DNA of 64,000 nucleotides from Welwitschia mirabilis. Lineage: Eukaryota; Gnetophyta; Gnetopsida; Welwitschiales. The notes beneath the pieces are model-generated. The model was given only the letters and a program-made list of their open reading frames with translations. It had not been told where the DNA came from and did not search any database. Shown here piece by piece: positions 47,849 through 59,178 of the stretch (positions are counted from its first letter, which is position 1; every line of letters begins with the position of its first letter). The stretch lies in contig JBOZIK010000001.1 in the NCBI GenBank assembly GCA_051453625.1, forward strand, positions 225,977,846-226,041,845, given 5' to 3'. Position numbers and translations under genes: made by a program.

Positions 47849-49400
47849 ATGAGTTTTATTACAAAAAGTCACTCTATTTCTAGGCCTCCATTGTTTGATA
47901 GAACAGACTGTGGATATTGAAAGGCTATAATGAGAATATTCTCAAGATCTCTAATTGTAGATTATGATGATATATTGATCACAAGTTATAACCACCCTAT
48001 CACAACTAAAAAGGATGCCAAAGGCAATTATATAATAGTGTTGAAATCAAAAAATAAATTGACTAAATTAGATAAAGGTAATGCTACTATTGATGCTTAT
48101 TCTTTGAATGTAATTTTTTGTTCTATGACTATAGATGAGCTCAAGAGAATAGTGAGCTACAATGCTGCTAAAGAAGGATGAGATATTCTTGCTATTACTC
48201 ATGAAGAGACACCCACTATCAAGTAAGCAAAGATACAGAAAGTTTGAAGAGATTAAGATGGATAAGTAAGATACTCTTTAAGAATTCTTTGCTAACCTAA
48301 TGAACATTATAAACTCCATAGTAAGTCTTGGAGAAAAGATAGAGGAAGCCAAGATAGTAAGAAAGGTCTTAAGATCCCTTTCCAAGATATTTAAACTGAA
48401 GGTGACTGTGATCGAAGAAAGTAAAAATCTCGGCAAGATTCCACTAGATGAACTACAGGGTAACCTTCAAACTTATGAGTCAAAATTTTCTAAGAATAAA
48501 AAGAAAAGCTTTGATTTAAAAAGTATGCAAGAAAATATTAAAAGTGATAGATTAGAAGATGAAATTAGATGAAGAAACTCTTTTAGTAAGAAAATTTAAA
48601 GCATTTTTATTAAAAAAAGAGATAGAAAATCCAGCAAGAGTTTAAGGAATATGAAAATCAATGGTATTAATAATAGGAAACTAAAGGAGCTAAAGAATCT
48701 CTCACTAGTAACCACTTGGGATAATCTTGAAGAAGATGACAAAAAAACTTAAATGAAAAATATGAAGAACATGGAACATTATCTTTTATGGTACTTATGA
48801 ATCCCACCACTCAGTAACTAAAACTCACTAAGCATGATGATTTGGACATGAGTGAAGAGGAAGAATAGGAGGATGTTGAAGACACATATTATGAACTATA
48901 TAAAGAATGTGAAAGGCTTGCTATAAAATTCAATGAACTGAACAATATTATTAAGGATTTGAGAAGGAAACATGAAGCCTAAAATCAAAGATATAACAAG
49001 ATTCAAGAAGAAAACACAAGTCTTATAAATAATTTATGCTAGTCTTCAGAAGTATTTTCATAGAAGGTTTAAAGAAACTTTAGAAGATGCTTGTATTGGG
49101 ATAACTTGCATATGATAAAAAGGGTATTATATTTAAAGATAATAGTACATCAACTTCATCTAGTAAGGTAAGGATTAAAGGTATAACATTTTCTACAAAA
49201 AATATTACTTGTTATTCTTGTTGCAAATTTGGTCATTCAAAATTTAACTATCTATATAGATAAAGTATGTATTTTGCAAACATTAATGCATTATCATTTA
49301 AATTTATTCCCAAACAAGTCTCTACCCAAAAGTTAAGAAAGACCATATGGGTAAAAGCTAAATATTTAGAATCTTTTTTATCCAAGAAAATTTCAATTTT
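47849..49400 (+). pseudogene. C3 body a gag remnant
   Basis: Starts MSFITKSHSISRPPLFDRTD. It continues ATIDAYSLNVIFCSMTIDEL, NIINSIVSLGEKIEEAKIVR, KVLRSLSKIFKLKVTVIEES and LDELQGNLQTYESKFSKNKK (UBN2 capsid). A coiled-coil tail and a knuckle CYSCCKFGHSKFNY (last Cys changed to Tyr) follow at about 49205-49247. It ends KTIWVKAK near 49345. TGG to TGA in KEG*DIL marks Trp decay (body c keeps EAWDIL). Nothing of protease or pol follows. Confidence 0.88.
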
Positions 49401-50095
49401 AGTAGTAGGTTATTATTTGATTAATTATTAATTACTATAATTTCTTTTAAATATTTAATTCTTGTAATATGATGTGCTTATTAGAATCATCATTATGATA
49501 TTAACCTTGTTTTTAGACTTGCATCTTAATGGTGATTAGGCTATGAGAAAATTTATCTATAATATTTAAATATTTTAATGTTTTGTATTTAAATCTTATT
49601 ATCATACTGTCAATTTATTTTTATTTTGGAAATTATGAATTAAAATTTATCATCTAATTTACATACCTAGCTTTGGAAACTCTATCATAATTAATACTTT
49701 TACATATGGTATCAAGTTAGGGGGAGAAAGTTTACTGTTTTTTAAGTATTTTTGGAGTGTTTTGTTGAAGGGGAATAATATGATTTGTTTTAGAAATATT
49801 TTATACTTTGCTTAATATGTCTATATGGCTTGATAAAAGAAGGAGTTTTTATTATAATGTGCATCAAATTCACGTGGTTAAAGAACTTAAATGTATTTAA
49901 TTTTAAACTTAATTATTCTTTACCATTGATGTTAAAGGATAAGAAAATATGGTGAACTAATATTATTTATATGGCTTTGTGAAAGGGGAAGATTTTATTA
50001 TGTTGATATGCCTAGTTAGGAAGAGCTTACAAGATGAAATACTTATTTAATCTTAAAATTACTTATTTGTTTGCTATCAATGTTAAAGGTGAGAT
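49401..50095 (+). other. C3 body a 3' region with repeated purine tracts
   Basis: Purine-rich tracts TTAGGGGGAGAAAG (about 49726), GAAGGGGAATAA (about 49769), AAAAGAAGGAG (about 49836), GAAAGGGGAAG (about 49982) and TTAAAGGTGAGA (about 50083) precede LTR2. Repeated tracts of this kind upstream of the 3' LTR are described for Sireviruses. Confidence 0.6.
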
Positions 50096-51195
50096 TGTTA
50101 AGATTTTATTTTTGCCAATTGATGTTAAACTAATATGACTTTTGTAGAATTAAAAGTGATTTTAAAGGTGCAAGAAACTCCTAGATCAATATCTAAGAGA
50201 TAGCAAGATTTAGACATGTTTTGATTAAGTAACTTAAGTTTCTGTCCAAGGACTTAATGTAGGAGCCAACCAAACTTAAAAATATGCATTTTAGGCTATT
50301 TCATATGGGGTAAACTATATTTTTAAGGGGTAAACTAGATATGAACATGCATGTTTCAAGATTTCCAATATGAACTATATCCTATGGAGTCAACCAGACT
50401 CATTTGAAATTGACCAAACCTAGAGGAAAGTGGTCGACTGAATTTTTGATGAGGTCAATCAGACCTATAACCTTAAGAGCTAGTACCTTAAATTGAATGA
50501 AATGGAGTCGATTGGATGTTTTGATGGATTGACTAGATAGTGCATAAGTGGAAATTTTAAAGTGATTTTCTAACTATTACTGCACGAAATATATCTATTA
50601 CAAATGTCAGATTCATGCCCATCTAATCAAAATGTTATATTTTATAAAAATCTATAAATAAGAGGCAACACTCAAAAACCCTAGAGCTTAACATTGAATT
50701 GGATTTTTAAAAAGGAAGGTTTCGCTCTTGATCTAAAGGATCTATCTTTGTACTATCATTATTCTCTCACTTATTACTTATCTTTGTATCAGATTTGAGT
50801 AATAAGGCTTCATTTTTTTTTTCCTCTTTTACTCATCATTGTGCATTTTTAAAGGTTGAGACTTAGCTTATAAAAGTCTGTTTGAAGAGGTTGAGGCTCA
50901 GCCTACAAAAGCCTATTTATGAAGGTTAAGACTTAACCTAGAAAAGTTTGCTTTGTAAAGGTTACAGGTGAATCTGAAACACCTGGTGAAGTAACAAAGA
51001 TCCGTGATCTAGCTTGGGAGAAGTTGATCATTTAGAGTGGAGTAGGGTGTATTCCAAATGACTATGAATATTTTCTTGTGCTTTTATTTTAGTTCTACTT
51101 TTTTATTTTGTTTTGTTATATCATTGTATGCATAATTCTTTTTGATAGTAATAGTTGTTTAAATTTTTCAAAAGTCCAGGGTTTACAATCCTACA
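50096..51195 (+). repeat. C3 LTR2 (1100 bp)
   Basis: TGTTAAGATTTTATTTTTGC to CAATCCTACA. It has the same motif set as LTR1 and LTR4. It is not followed by a PBS but by unrelated sequence. Confidence 0.88.
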
Positions 51196-51984
51196 AATAT
51201 TTCTTAAGTTTAAATAATAACCATAGAAGTAATATTTTTATAATTATAAGATATATTAATTAGATTTCTAATGATTGTATCATAAGTCTAGTTTATAAAA
51301 ACATATAGTAATTTATTTTTTTGAATAATTAATTAATTATTAATTTTTTTATTATGATGTCTCTTTAGAGTATGAAAGCTTTATAATTAATTTCTTAAAT
51401 TGTAGAACAATTAAATAAAATTATATGGGTAATTACAATACATATGATAATTTATTATTAGTATCCTTAAGTTATATTGCTTACAAAAAATATTTTCTTA
51501 GAAGAATTTCTTTTTTACCTTTTGATTTAACCTTACTTTGAACATGCATGCTTATAAGGGTTTTCCATAGTAGTTGAACATGACTAGGACTTAATTTATC
51601 ATTTATTTTCTTAACTTATGATATATTTATATGATTCTTGGAATACAATTTATGTTTTAATATTTATGCTTGTGATATAGTTCCTTTTGTTTATCGTTAT
51701 TGCACATAACCATGTAGATTATCATATTAGTATGAAAGAATGCTTCTAGGATTAATAGACTTAAGGTATGGATTAGTTTCTTTAAGTATAATATTAAGAT
51801 GTGATTTAATACATTTAATATTCTTATCATTATTGAATAGATCTTTATCAGTATGATATTAAACATAAAGATATTCTAGTATGTTTGTTTTTCCTATTAT
51901 AGAATTATTTCTATAAAATAAATTCAATGATGATTAAGATTATTATAACTAGATAAATAACTCATTAAATAGTCACATTACTTA

Positions 51985-52436
51985 TGATTATGTATATGTA
52001 TTTGGAAGGTATATTCATCAAATAGAACTAAATCAAAATAATTATAATAAGGATCATTTCCATTATTATATTTTATCATTAAGATAAATTACATTACATT
52101 TTTTTTTATAATAATACCCTTTCTAAAGTGGAGTTGATCACTGCTCTTCTATGCTACCCATACATGACATTACTTCAACATGATATCCCAATCTATTGGC
52201 ATCAATGAATCATGTTCTACCATTAGGAGATGTTTCAAGGAAGTAGACATCATTTTTAAGCATGCATCTAATAATGTATCATGTATAATCTGTATTTTAG
52301 GTGCATCAAGATAAATTAAAAACCTATAGAGTGAATCCTATTCTTGTTTGTATAGTTCAAAATGTGAATTAGAGCTAACTCATATTTGAATGTCGGCAAG
52401 ATGTCAAGTTGAAATGCTATTAATGGGAGTTGCAAC
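51985..52436 (-). pseudogene. coding-like minus-strand stretch, unrecognised
   Basis: One minus-strand frame reads VSSNSHFELYKQE, then DSLYRFLIYLDAPKIQIIHD, TLLDACLKMMSTSLKHLLMV and EHDSLMPIDWDIML, with few stops, then PYYNYFDLVLFDEYTFQIHI after three stops. Composition and length of open runs suggest former protein. I recognise no family. Confidence 0.3.
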
Positions 52437-52932
52437 CTCCTATTATATTAGTTAAGTATTATTCTTAAACTTATCGATGTATGTTTCATAACAAGTTTAC
52501 ATATCCCCAACTATTTACAAGATATCTTTTTAAGTAATGAAAAACTAAGAATAAGTGGAAGATATAAAATTATGACATCACTATTATTTATAAACTAAAA
52601 ATAACCTAGAAATTAATTGTATAAAAGTATATAATAATAGTAACATGATTTATTTCTCTTAGAACATAAAAATGATAATAAAGGAATAAATAAAATTTAA
52701 TTCTAGGTTATGCTATGTTTATTAGTTAATAATGTTAAATAAGGTATAAATAAAAAAATAAAATAAAACTAGTGCTTAATTAAGATACGAAGAGGTAGGA
52801 TGTCATGTTGGATTGAGTATAAAGGATCAACATTGCTTACTTCTTTCTATAAGCTCTCAAAAGAAGAGATAAAACTAGCCACTTAAGATTGGTTATGGCC
52901 ATCTAAAGGATAGCAAAGAGTGGTTAAAAGCC

Positions 52933-52944
52933 CTCTATATAAGG
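52933..52944 (+). promoter_or_regulatory. TATA-box-like element
   Basis: CTCTATATAAGG is a strong plant TATA form, in a locally less AT-rich stretch. The sequence after it (AAGAATAAATGAATGATCACC) could be a transcript start. No confirmed gene follows, so this is only a candidate. Confidence 0.35.
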
Positions 52945-53860
52945 ATTAGAAAAGAATAAATGAATGATCACCTTTTAAAAAGCAGAGGAAATATGTAAGG
53001 AAATTAAACCAAAATGAGACAAACATAAATTCATCTTTATTCCTACAGAAGTAGATATAGGGGATTCTGCCCCTAAGAATTGATGAGTAGACAAAGATGA
53101 TTCTACTTTTTTAAGTAAATGAATATTCTATTCCTCATTGAGAATGAGTAAAAAAGACTTATAAGGGAAAGGAAAAGGAAGAAGATGATCCTCATCAAAA
53201 TCAAAAACATGAAAAGACTCCATCACCAGACTAGATTTATAAACAAGAGGATCTATACATGAAGGAATTTAGATGATCACTTCTAATAACAACAATCAAT
53301 GGGCTTCAAAAGTTCCATTTATCATTCTAACGTTTATTCATAGAACTCCACTAAGTACTTTGAAAATAATTTATTAGTAGAATGCTCTAAGGCTTTATCC
53401 TAATAAAAGCCCAAAAGAGGCAAAGGAATTCAAGGATCTTAATGAGCCTTTTGAAGTTATAGTAGATGAGATANNNNNNNNNNGGAAGAATTACAAAGAT
53501 CTTTTTCTAGTATGTAGGATGGTTGTGATGAGTTTTCATAAACTAATTTATTTTTGTAATATGTTTAATATAAGTTATTTAGTATTTAGTCTAAGGCTTA
53601 ATTCTTTGTTGCTAATCTTAATGTTAAAGGTGTTCTTGTCCGTCTTGTACTATATTTTTTTTTAATAGAATCTACATTTTTTTATTTTTTTTAGAAAATA
53701 AACACTAAGGTACATTTATTATATAATATTATTACATAAATATTATCTATAAGAAGCATANNNNNNNNNNNNNNNNNNNNNNNNNNNNNNNNNNNNNNNN
53801 NNNNNNNNNNNNNNNNNNNNNNNNNNNNNNNNNNNNNNNNNNNNNNNNNNNNNNNNNNNN

Positions 53861-55080
53861 AGGTTATAGACATCCTATCACAACTTAAAAGGATGTCAAT
53901 GGAAATTATATAGTATTGTTAAAACCAAAAGATAAATGGACTAAATAAGATAGAGCTAATGCTACTATTGATGCTCATGCTTTAAAGTAATTTTTTGTGC
54001 TATAACTACAAATGAGCTTAAGATAATAGTAAATTGTAAAACTTCTAAAAAAGCATGAAGTATTCTTGCTATTACTCATAAAGAGACATCCACTATTAAG
54101 AAAGCAAAGATGCAGATGTTGATTACAAAATTTAAAGAGATTAAGATGGATGATGAAGATACTCTTCAGGAATTCTTTATCAACCTAATGAACATTATAA
54201 ACTCGATGACAAGACTTGGAGAAAAGATGGAGGAAGAAAAGATAGTAAGAAAGATCTCAAGATCCCTTTCCAAGAGATTGGAACCAAAGGTGACTGTAAT
54301 TGAAGAAAGTAAAGATCTCAACAAGATGTCACTAGATGAACTATAAGGTAACCTTCAAACTTATGAGTTAAAATTCTTTAAGAATAGAAAAAAGAGTCTT
54401 TCTTTTAAATTATACAGGCAAAAAGCTCATATGAAGGACCTAAAGAACACGGAATATTATCATTCATGGCACTTGTGAACCATATTACTCAATCACTAAA
54501 GCTCTTTGAGAATGATGATTTAAACATGATTGAAGATGAAAAAAAGGATGATGTTAAAGACACATGTATTGAACTATATCAAGAATGTGAAAGACTTACA
54601 GTAAAAGTCATTGAACTAAAAAATATCATCAAGGATTTGAGAAGGAAAAATGAAGTCATAAATCAAAGTTACAAAGAGATTTAAAAAGAAAATAAAAGTC
54701 TCATTAAGAAGTTAAGCCAATCTTTACAAGTCTTAAGTAGATTTACAAAAGGATCAAAGAAACTTGAGAAGATGCTTGGATTGGAATAAATTACACATGA
54801 CAAAAAGGGTATTGGATTTAAAGGCAACAGTATATCAACTTCATCCAGTAAGGTAAGTATTACAGGTATAACATCTTTTACCAAAAATATCACTTGTCAT
54901 TATTATTGCAAATTTTATCATTTAAAATTTAATTGTCCATATAGAAAAATTATGAATTTTGCAAACATTAATGCTTTATCATTTAAATTTATTCCCAAAC
55001 AAGTCTCTACCCAAAAGTTAAGAAAGACCATATGGGTAAAAGCTAAGAATTTAAAGTCTTTTTGATTCAAGAAAATTTCA
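53861..55080 (+). pseudogene. C3 body b gag remnant (5' truncated at gap)
   Basis: Resumes where body a reads 47975. Open frames give MQMLITKFKEIKMDDEDTLQ, EFFINLMNIINSMTRLGEKM and VIEESKDLNKMSLDEL (54110-54346), then LYQECERLTVKVIELKNIIK (54466-54684). The knuckle near 54890 reads CHYYCKFYHLKFNC (second Cys lost). Relative to body a there is a deletion near 54410. It ends KTIWVKAK near 55045. Confidence 0.85.
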
Positions 55081-55544
55081 ACTTTAGTAGTAGTTCATTA
55101 TTTTGATTAATTATTATTTATTACAATATATTATTTTCCCTAAATCATTAATTGTTATACTATGATGTGCTTCTTAGAACCATCAGTGTGATATTTACCT
55201 TGTTATTGGATTTGTATCTTAATAACAATTTTTTTGTGAAGATTTGTCTATAAATTTTGAATATTCTAATGTTTCACTTTATAATTAAATCTTATTATCA
55301 TAAGCATAACATTAGTTGGTATTATTTTATAATGAATTGAAAATTATCATCTAATTTACATACTTGTTTTAAAACCCTATCATGATTATTATTATTTTTT
55401 TCACATATATAAATGGCATAAAATTAAGAGGAGAAAATATGATATGTCTCACCACATGTCTAAGGTTTATAGCTATTTATCTCTCTTTCTTTATCCTTTG
55501 TCATTAATGTCAAAGGGGGAGAAAATATGGTGTTTTTAAAAATA
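55081..55544 (+). other. C3 body b 3' region
   Basis: Matches 58460-58985 of body c, including TTAATGTCAAAGGGGGAGAAAATATGG-type purine tracts. It then passes, after AAAAATATGCATGAA, straight into mid-LTR sequence, so the real end of the body and the start of LTR3 are deleted. Confidence 0.65.
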
Positions 55545-56560
55545 TGCATGAACTGAAAATGATCGAATGGATCTTTGAGAAATCGACTAAATCTGAAAAT
55601 TCATTTTTCAAGATTCTACATATGTAATATATCATATGCTATTAACTTGACTCATGTGGAGTCGAATAGACCTTAAGAAAGGTGATTGACTAGATTTTAG
55701 ATGGAGGCAACTAGACCAAGTAACTTGAGTTACTCAAATTGACTAGATGAAAATGGGGCAACTAGATGAAGTGACATGAGTCACTCAGGTCAACTAGATG
55801 TTTCGAGGGGTCAACTAGTTAGAGCAGAAGCAAAAATTTTCAAATAGTTTTCTAAATGTTATTTCACCACATCTATAAATTTCAAATGTCAGATTTTTTC
55901 CCAGCTATCTAATAGCTATATTTTATGGAAATATATCTAAAGAGGTAGTACTTAAAAATCTAGGATGCTCAAGATCAAACAGATTTTAAAAAATAAGGTT
56001 GCACTCTTGATCTAAAGAGCTTATCTTTGTATCATCATTCTTATTTTACTCGCACATTCTTTTGTACTAAATCTGAGTAATAATACTCCATTGATAGTTC
56101 TTGCATTTAAGTGACTTAGAGCATAGAGAATTCATTCTCTCACTCATCCTTATACATTTTATTGAGGTTGAGAGTTAGCCTACAAAAGTCTATTTTATTG
56201 ATATTGAGACTTAGCCTGCAAAAGTTCATTTATGAAGGTTGAGATTTAGCCTATAAAAGTTTGTTTTATGAAGGTTGATACTTAGTCTAAAAAAGTCCAC
56301 TTTATAAGTTTAAAGGTTATCCTTGAAAACATAGTGGATAGTGAAGTAACAAAAACCTAAAATAATCTTGGTTATTGACTATTTTCCGAGAGTGGAGTAG
56401 GCTGTATCTTGAACCACTATAAATCTTGTTTTATTCCTTATTTTTATTCTACTTTTTGAGTTTATTTTTTTATATGTTTTTGTGTGATAATTTCTTTATT
56501 AAGTAGTAATAATTATTTAAAATTTTTAAAAGTCCTGTTGACAGCACTTAAGATCCTACA
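55545..56560 (+). repeat. C3 LTR3 (5' truncated)
   Basis: Begins near GATCGAATGGATCTTTGAG and aligns with LTR1 from about 46800. It ends AGATCCTACA at 56560. Confidence 0.82.
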
Positions 56561-56630
56561 TTTAGTATCAGAGCTCTAAGTTCAGTCAACACTAATATTT
56601 CAATCAATCTTTAACTCAATAACCCTAGCC

Positions 56631-58440
56631 ATGAGTTTTATTGTAGAAGATCTCTCTATTTTTAGGCCTTCACTGTTTGATGGAACAAACTATGGGTATT
56701 GAAAGACTAGAATGAGAGTTTTCTTAAGATCTCTTGATATAGATTATGAGCACATATTAATCATAGGTTATAGCCACACTACCATAACTCAAAAGAATGT
56801 CAAAGGCAATTCTATAGTATTATTAAAACCAAAAGATAAATGAACTAAATTAAATAAAGCTAATGCTACTATTGATGCTCATGCTTTAAATGCAATTTTT
56901 TGTGCTATAACTATAGATGAGTTTAAGAGAATAGTGAACTGATAGACTACCAAAGAAGCATGGGATATTCTTGTTGTTACTTATGAAGAGACATCCACTA
57001 TCAAACAAAAAGAAGAAGAAATCTCAAATGAAGAACATGAAACATTATCTTTCATGGTACTTGTGAATCCCACTACTCAGTCACCAAAACTCTTTGAGCA
57101 TGATGATTTAGACATGAGTGAAAATGAAAAAGAGGAGGATGTTGAAGCCACATGTCTTAAACTATATCAAGAATGTGAAAGGCTTANNNNNNNNNNNNNN
57201 NNNNNNNNNNNNNNNNNNNNNNNNNNNNNNNNNNNNNNNNNNNNNNNNNNNNNNNNNNNNNNNNNNNNNNNNNNNNNNNNNNNNNNTCTTCTATTAAGCA
57301 AGTAAAGATGCAAATGTTGATTATAAAATTTGAATAGATTAAGATGGATGAGGAAGATACTCTTCAAGAATTCTTTGCTAGCCTAATGGAGATTATAAAC
57401 TCCATGATAAGTCTAGGAGAAAAGATGGAGAAATCCAAGATATTAAGGAAGCTTTTAAGATCCCTTCCCAAGAGATTTAAAGTAAAGATAAATATAATCA
57501 AAGAAAGTAAAGATCTTAGCAAGATGCCACTAGACAAACTACAAGGTAACATTTAAACTTATGAGTTAAAATTTTTTGAAGAATACAAAGAAAATATTTG
57601 CTTTGAAAAGTATGTAGGAAAATATTAAAATTAATAGATAAGAAGATGAATTGGATGAAACCATTCTTTTATTGAGAAAAATTAAAGAATTTTTATTGAA
57701 AATAAGGGATAGAGAATTTAATAAGAGTTTTAGACATATGGAAATCAATGGTATCAATAATAGAAAACTAAAGGAGCTAAAGAACCCCTCACTAATAACC
57801 AATTGGGATAATCTTGAAGAAGATGAATAAGAAAGCTCAGATGAAAAATAAAAAGAACATGAAACATTATCTTTTATGGCACTTATGAATCCCACCACTC
57901 AGTCATCAAAACTCAGTGAGCATGATGATTTAGACATGAGTAAAGATGAAGAAGAGGAGGATGTTAAAGTCACATATCATGCACTATATCAAGAATGTAA
58001 AAGGCTTGCTATAAAAGTCAATAAAATAAATAATATTATCAAGGATTTGAGAAGGAAGCATAAAACCTTAAATCAAAGATATACAAAAATTAAATAATAA
58101 AACAAAAGTCTCATGAAGAATTTAGATCAGTATTCACAAGTCCTAAGTAGGTTCACAAAAGGATTAAAGAAACTTGAGTAGATGCTTCGATTGGGATAGC
58201 TTGCACATGATAAAAAGGGTATTGGATTTGAAGAAAATAGTACATCAACTTCATCCAATGAGGTACGTATTAAAGGTATAACATTTTCTATAAGAAATAT
58301 TACTTGTCATTTTTGTTGCAAATTTAGTCATTTAAAATTTAACTATTTATATAGAAAAAGTATGTATTTTGCAAATATTAATGCATTATCATTTGAATTT
58401 GTTCTAAACAAGTCTCTACCCCAAAGTTAAAAAAGATCAT
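56631..58440 (+). pseudogene. C3 body c gag remnant, rearranged
   Basis: Starts MSFIVEDLSIFRPSLFDGTN. It keeps ATIDAHALNAIFCAITIDEF and TKEAWDILVVTYEETSTIKQ. The tail block EEHETLSFMVLVNPTTQSPK to LYQECERL appears at 57013-57186, before the gap. The capsid block EDTLQEFFASLMEIINSMIS (57344-57556) and a second copy of the tail block (57843-58080) come after. The knuckle near 58297 is CHFCCKFSHLKFNY. The doubled tail block is either a real rearrangement or an assembly error at the gap. Confidence 0.85.
57187..57286. other. assembly gap (100 N) inside body c gag
   Basis: Lies exactly where the order of gag blocks becomes inconsistent with bodies a and b. Confidence 0.98.
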
Positions 58441-58811
58441 ATGGATAAAAGCTAAGACTTTAAAGTCTTTTTGATTTAAGAAGACTTCAACTTTAGTAGT
58501 AGTTCATTATTTTGATTAATTTTTATTTATTATAATATTTTTTTCTTAAATCATCAATTCTTGTAATATGATGTGCTTCTTTGAATCATCATTGTGATAT
58601 TGACCTTGTTATTGGATTTGCATCTTAATGGTAATTTTTATGAAGATTTATCTATAAGTTTTTAATATTTTGATGTTTTACTTTGTAATTAAATCTTGTT
58701 ATCATGAACATAACATCAGTTGCTATTATTTTATAAGGAATTAATAATTATCATCTCATTTACATACTTGCTTTGAAACTTTATCATGATTATTATTTTT
58801 CTTTCATACAT

Positions 58812-58845
<34 letters not shown>

Positions 58846-59178
58846 GTCATAAATCTAGGGAGAGAAAATATGATATGTCTTACCACATATCTAAGTTTTA
58901 TAGCTCTTTATCTCTCTTTCTTTATCCCTTGTCATTAATGTCAAAGGAGGAGAAAATATGGCATTTTCAAAAATATGCATGAAACAAAAATGGTTTGTTT
59001 TAGAAATATTTTTTCCTTAAAAGGAAATATACCCTTTAATTAATATTTTTTGTATGGCCTTGAGAAAGGGAGAGCCTTTATTATGTTAATATGCCTTGTT
59101 AGAAAGTGCTTAAAGATGAAATATTTATTTAATCTTGAACTCACTTATTTGTTTGCCATCAATGTCAAAGGGTGAGAT
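58441..59178 (+). other. C3 body c 3' region
   Basis: Includes an (AT)n run of about 26 bp at 58818-58843 preceded by CATACATATACATACA, and purine tracts TAGGGAGAGAAAA (about 58856), GTCAAAGGAGGAGAAAAT (about 58940), GAAAGGGAGAGCC (about 59063) and GTCAAAGGGTGAGA (about 59164), the last one next to LTR4. The frame 58773-58982 is a microsatellite shadow. Confidence 0.65.

Larger units (their letters stand above)
51196..53760. other. foreign segment between C3 LTR2 and body b
   Basis: No similarity to C3. It has AT-rich sequence, a coding-like stretch on the minus strand (51985-52436), a TATA-like CTCTATATAAGG at 52933-52944, and a 10-N gap at 53474-53483. It could be another element or a piece of the original host brought in by recombination. 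The right junction is hidden in the gap 53761-53860. Confidence 0.5.

Noticed and set aside
52933-52944. Endogenous pararetrovirus promoter
   Set aside because: The TATA form alone recalls such promoters, but no coat, movement or RT motif was found in the segment, so the claim is not supported.
57566-57898. Minus-strand frame of 110 codons, Ser- and Leu-rich
   Set aside because: Antisense shadow of C3 gag; the same sense-strand block exists in body a.
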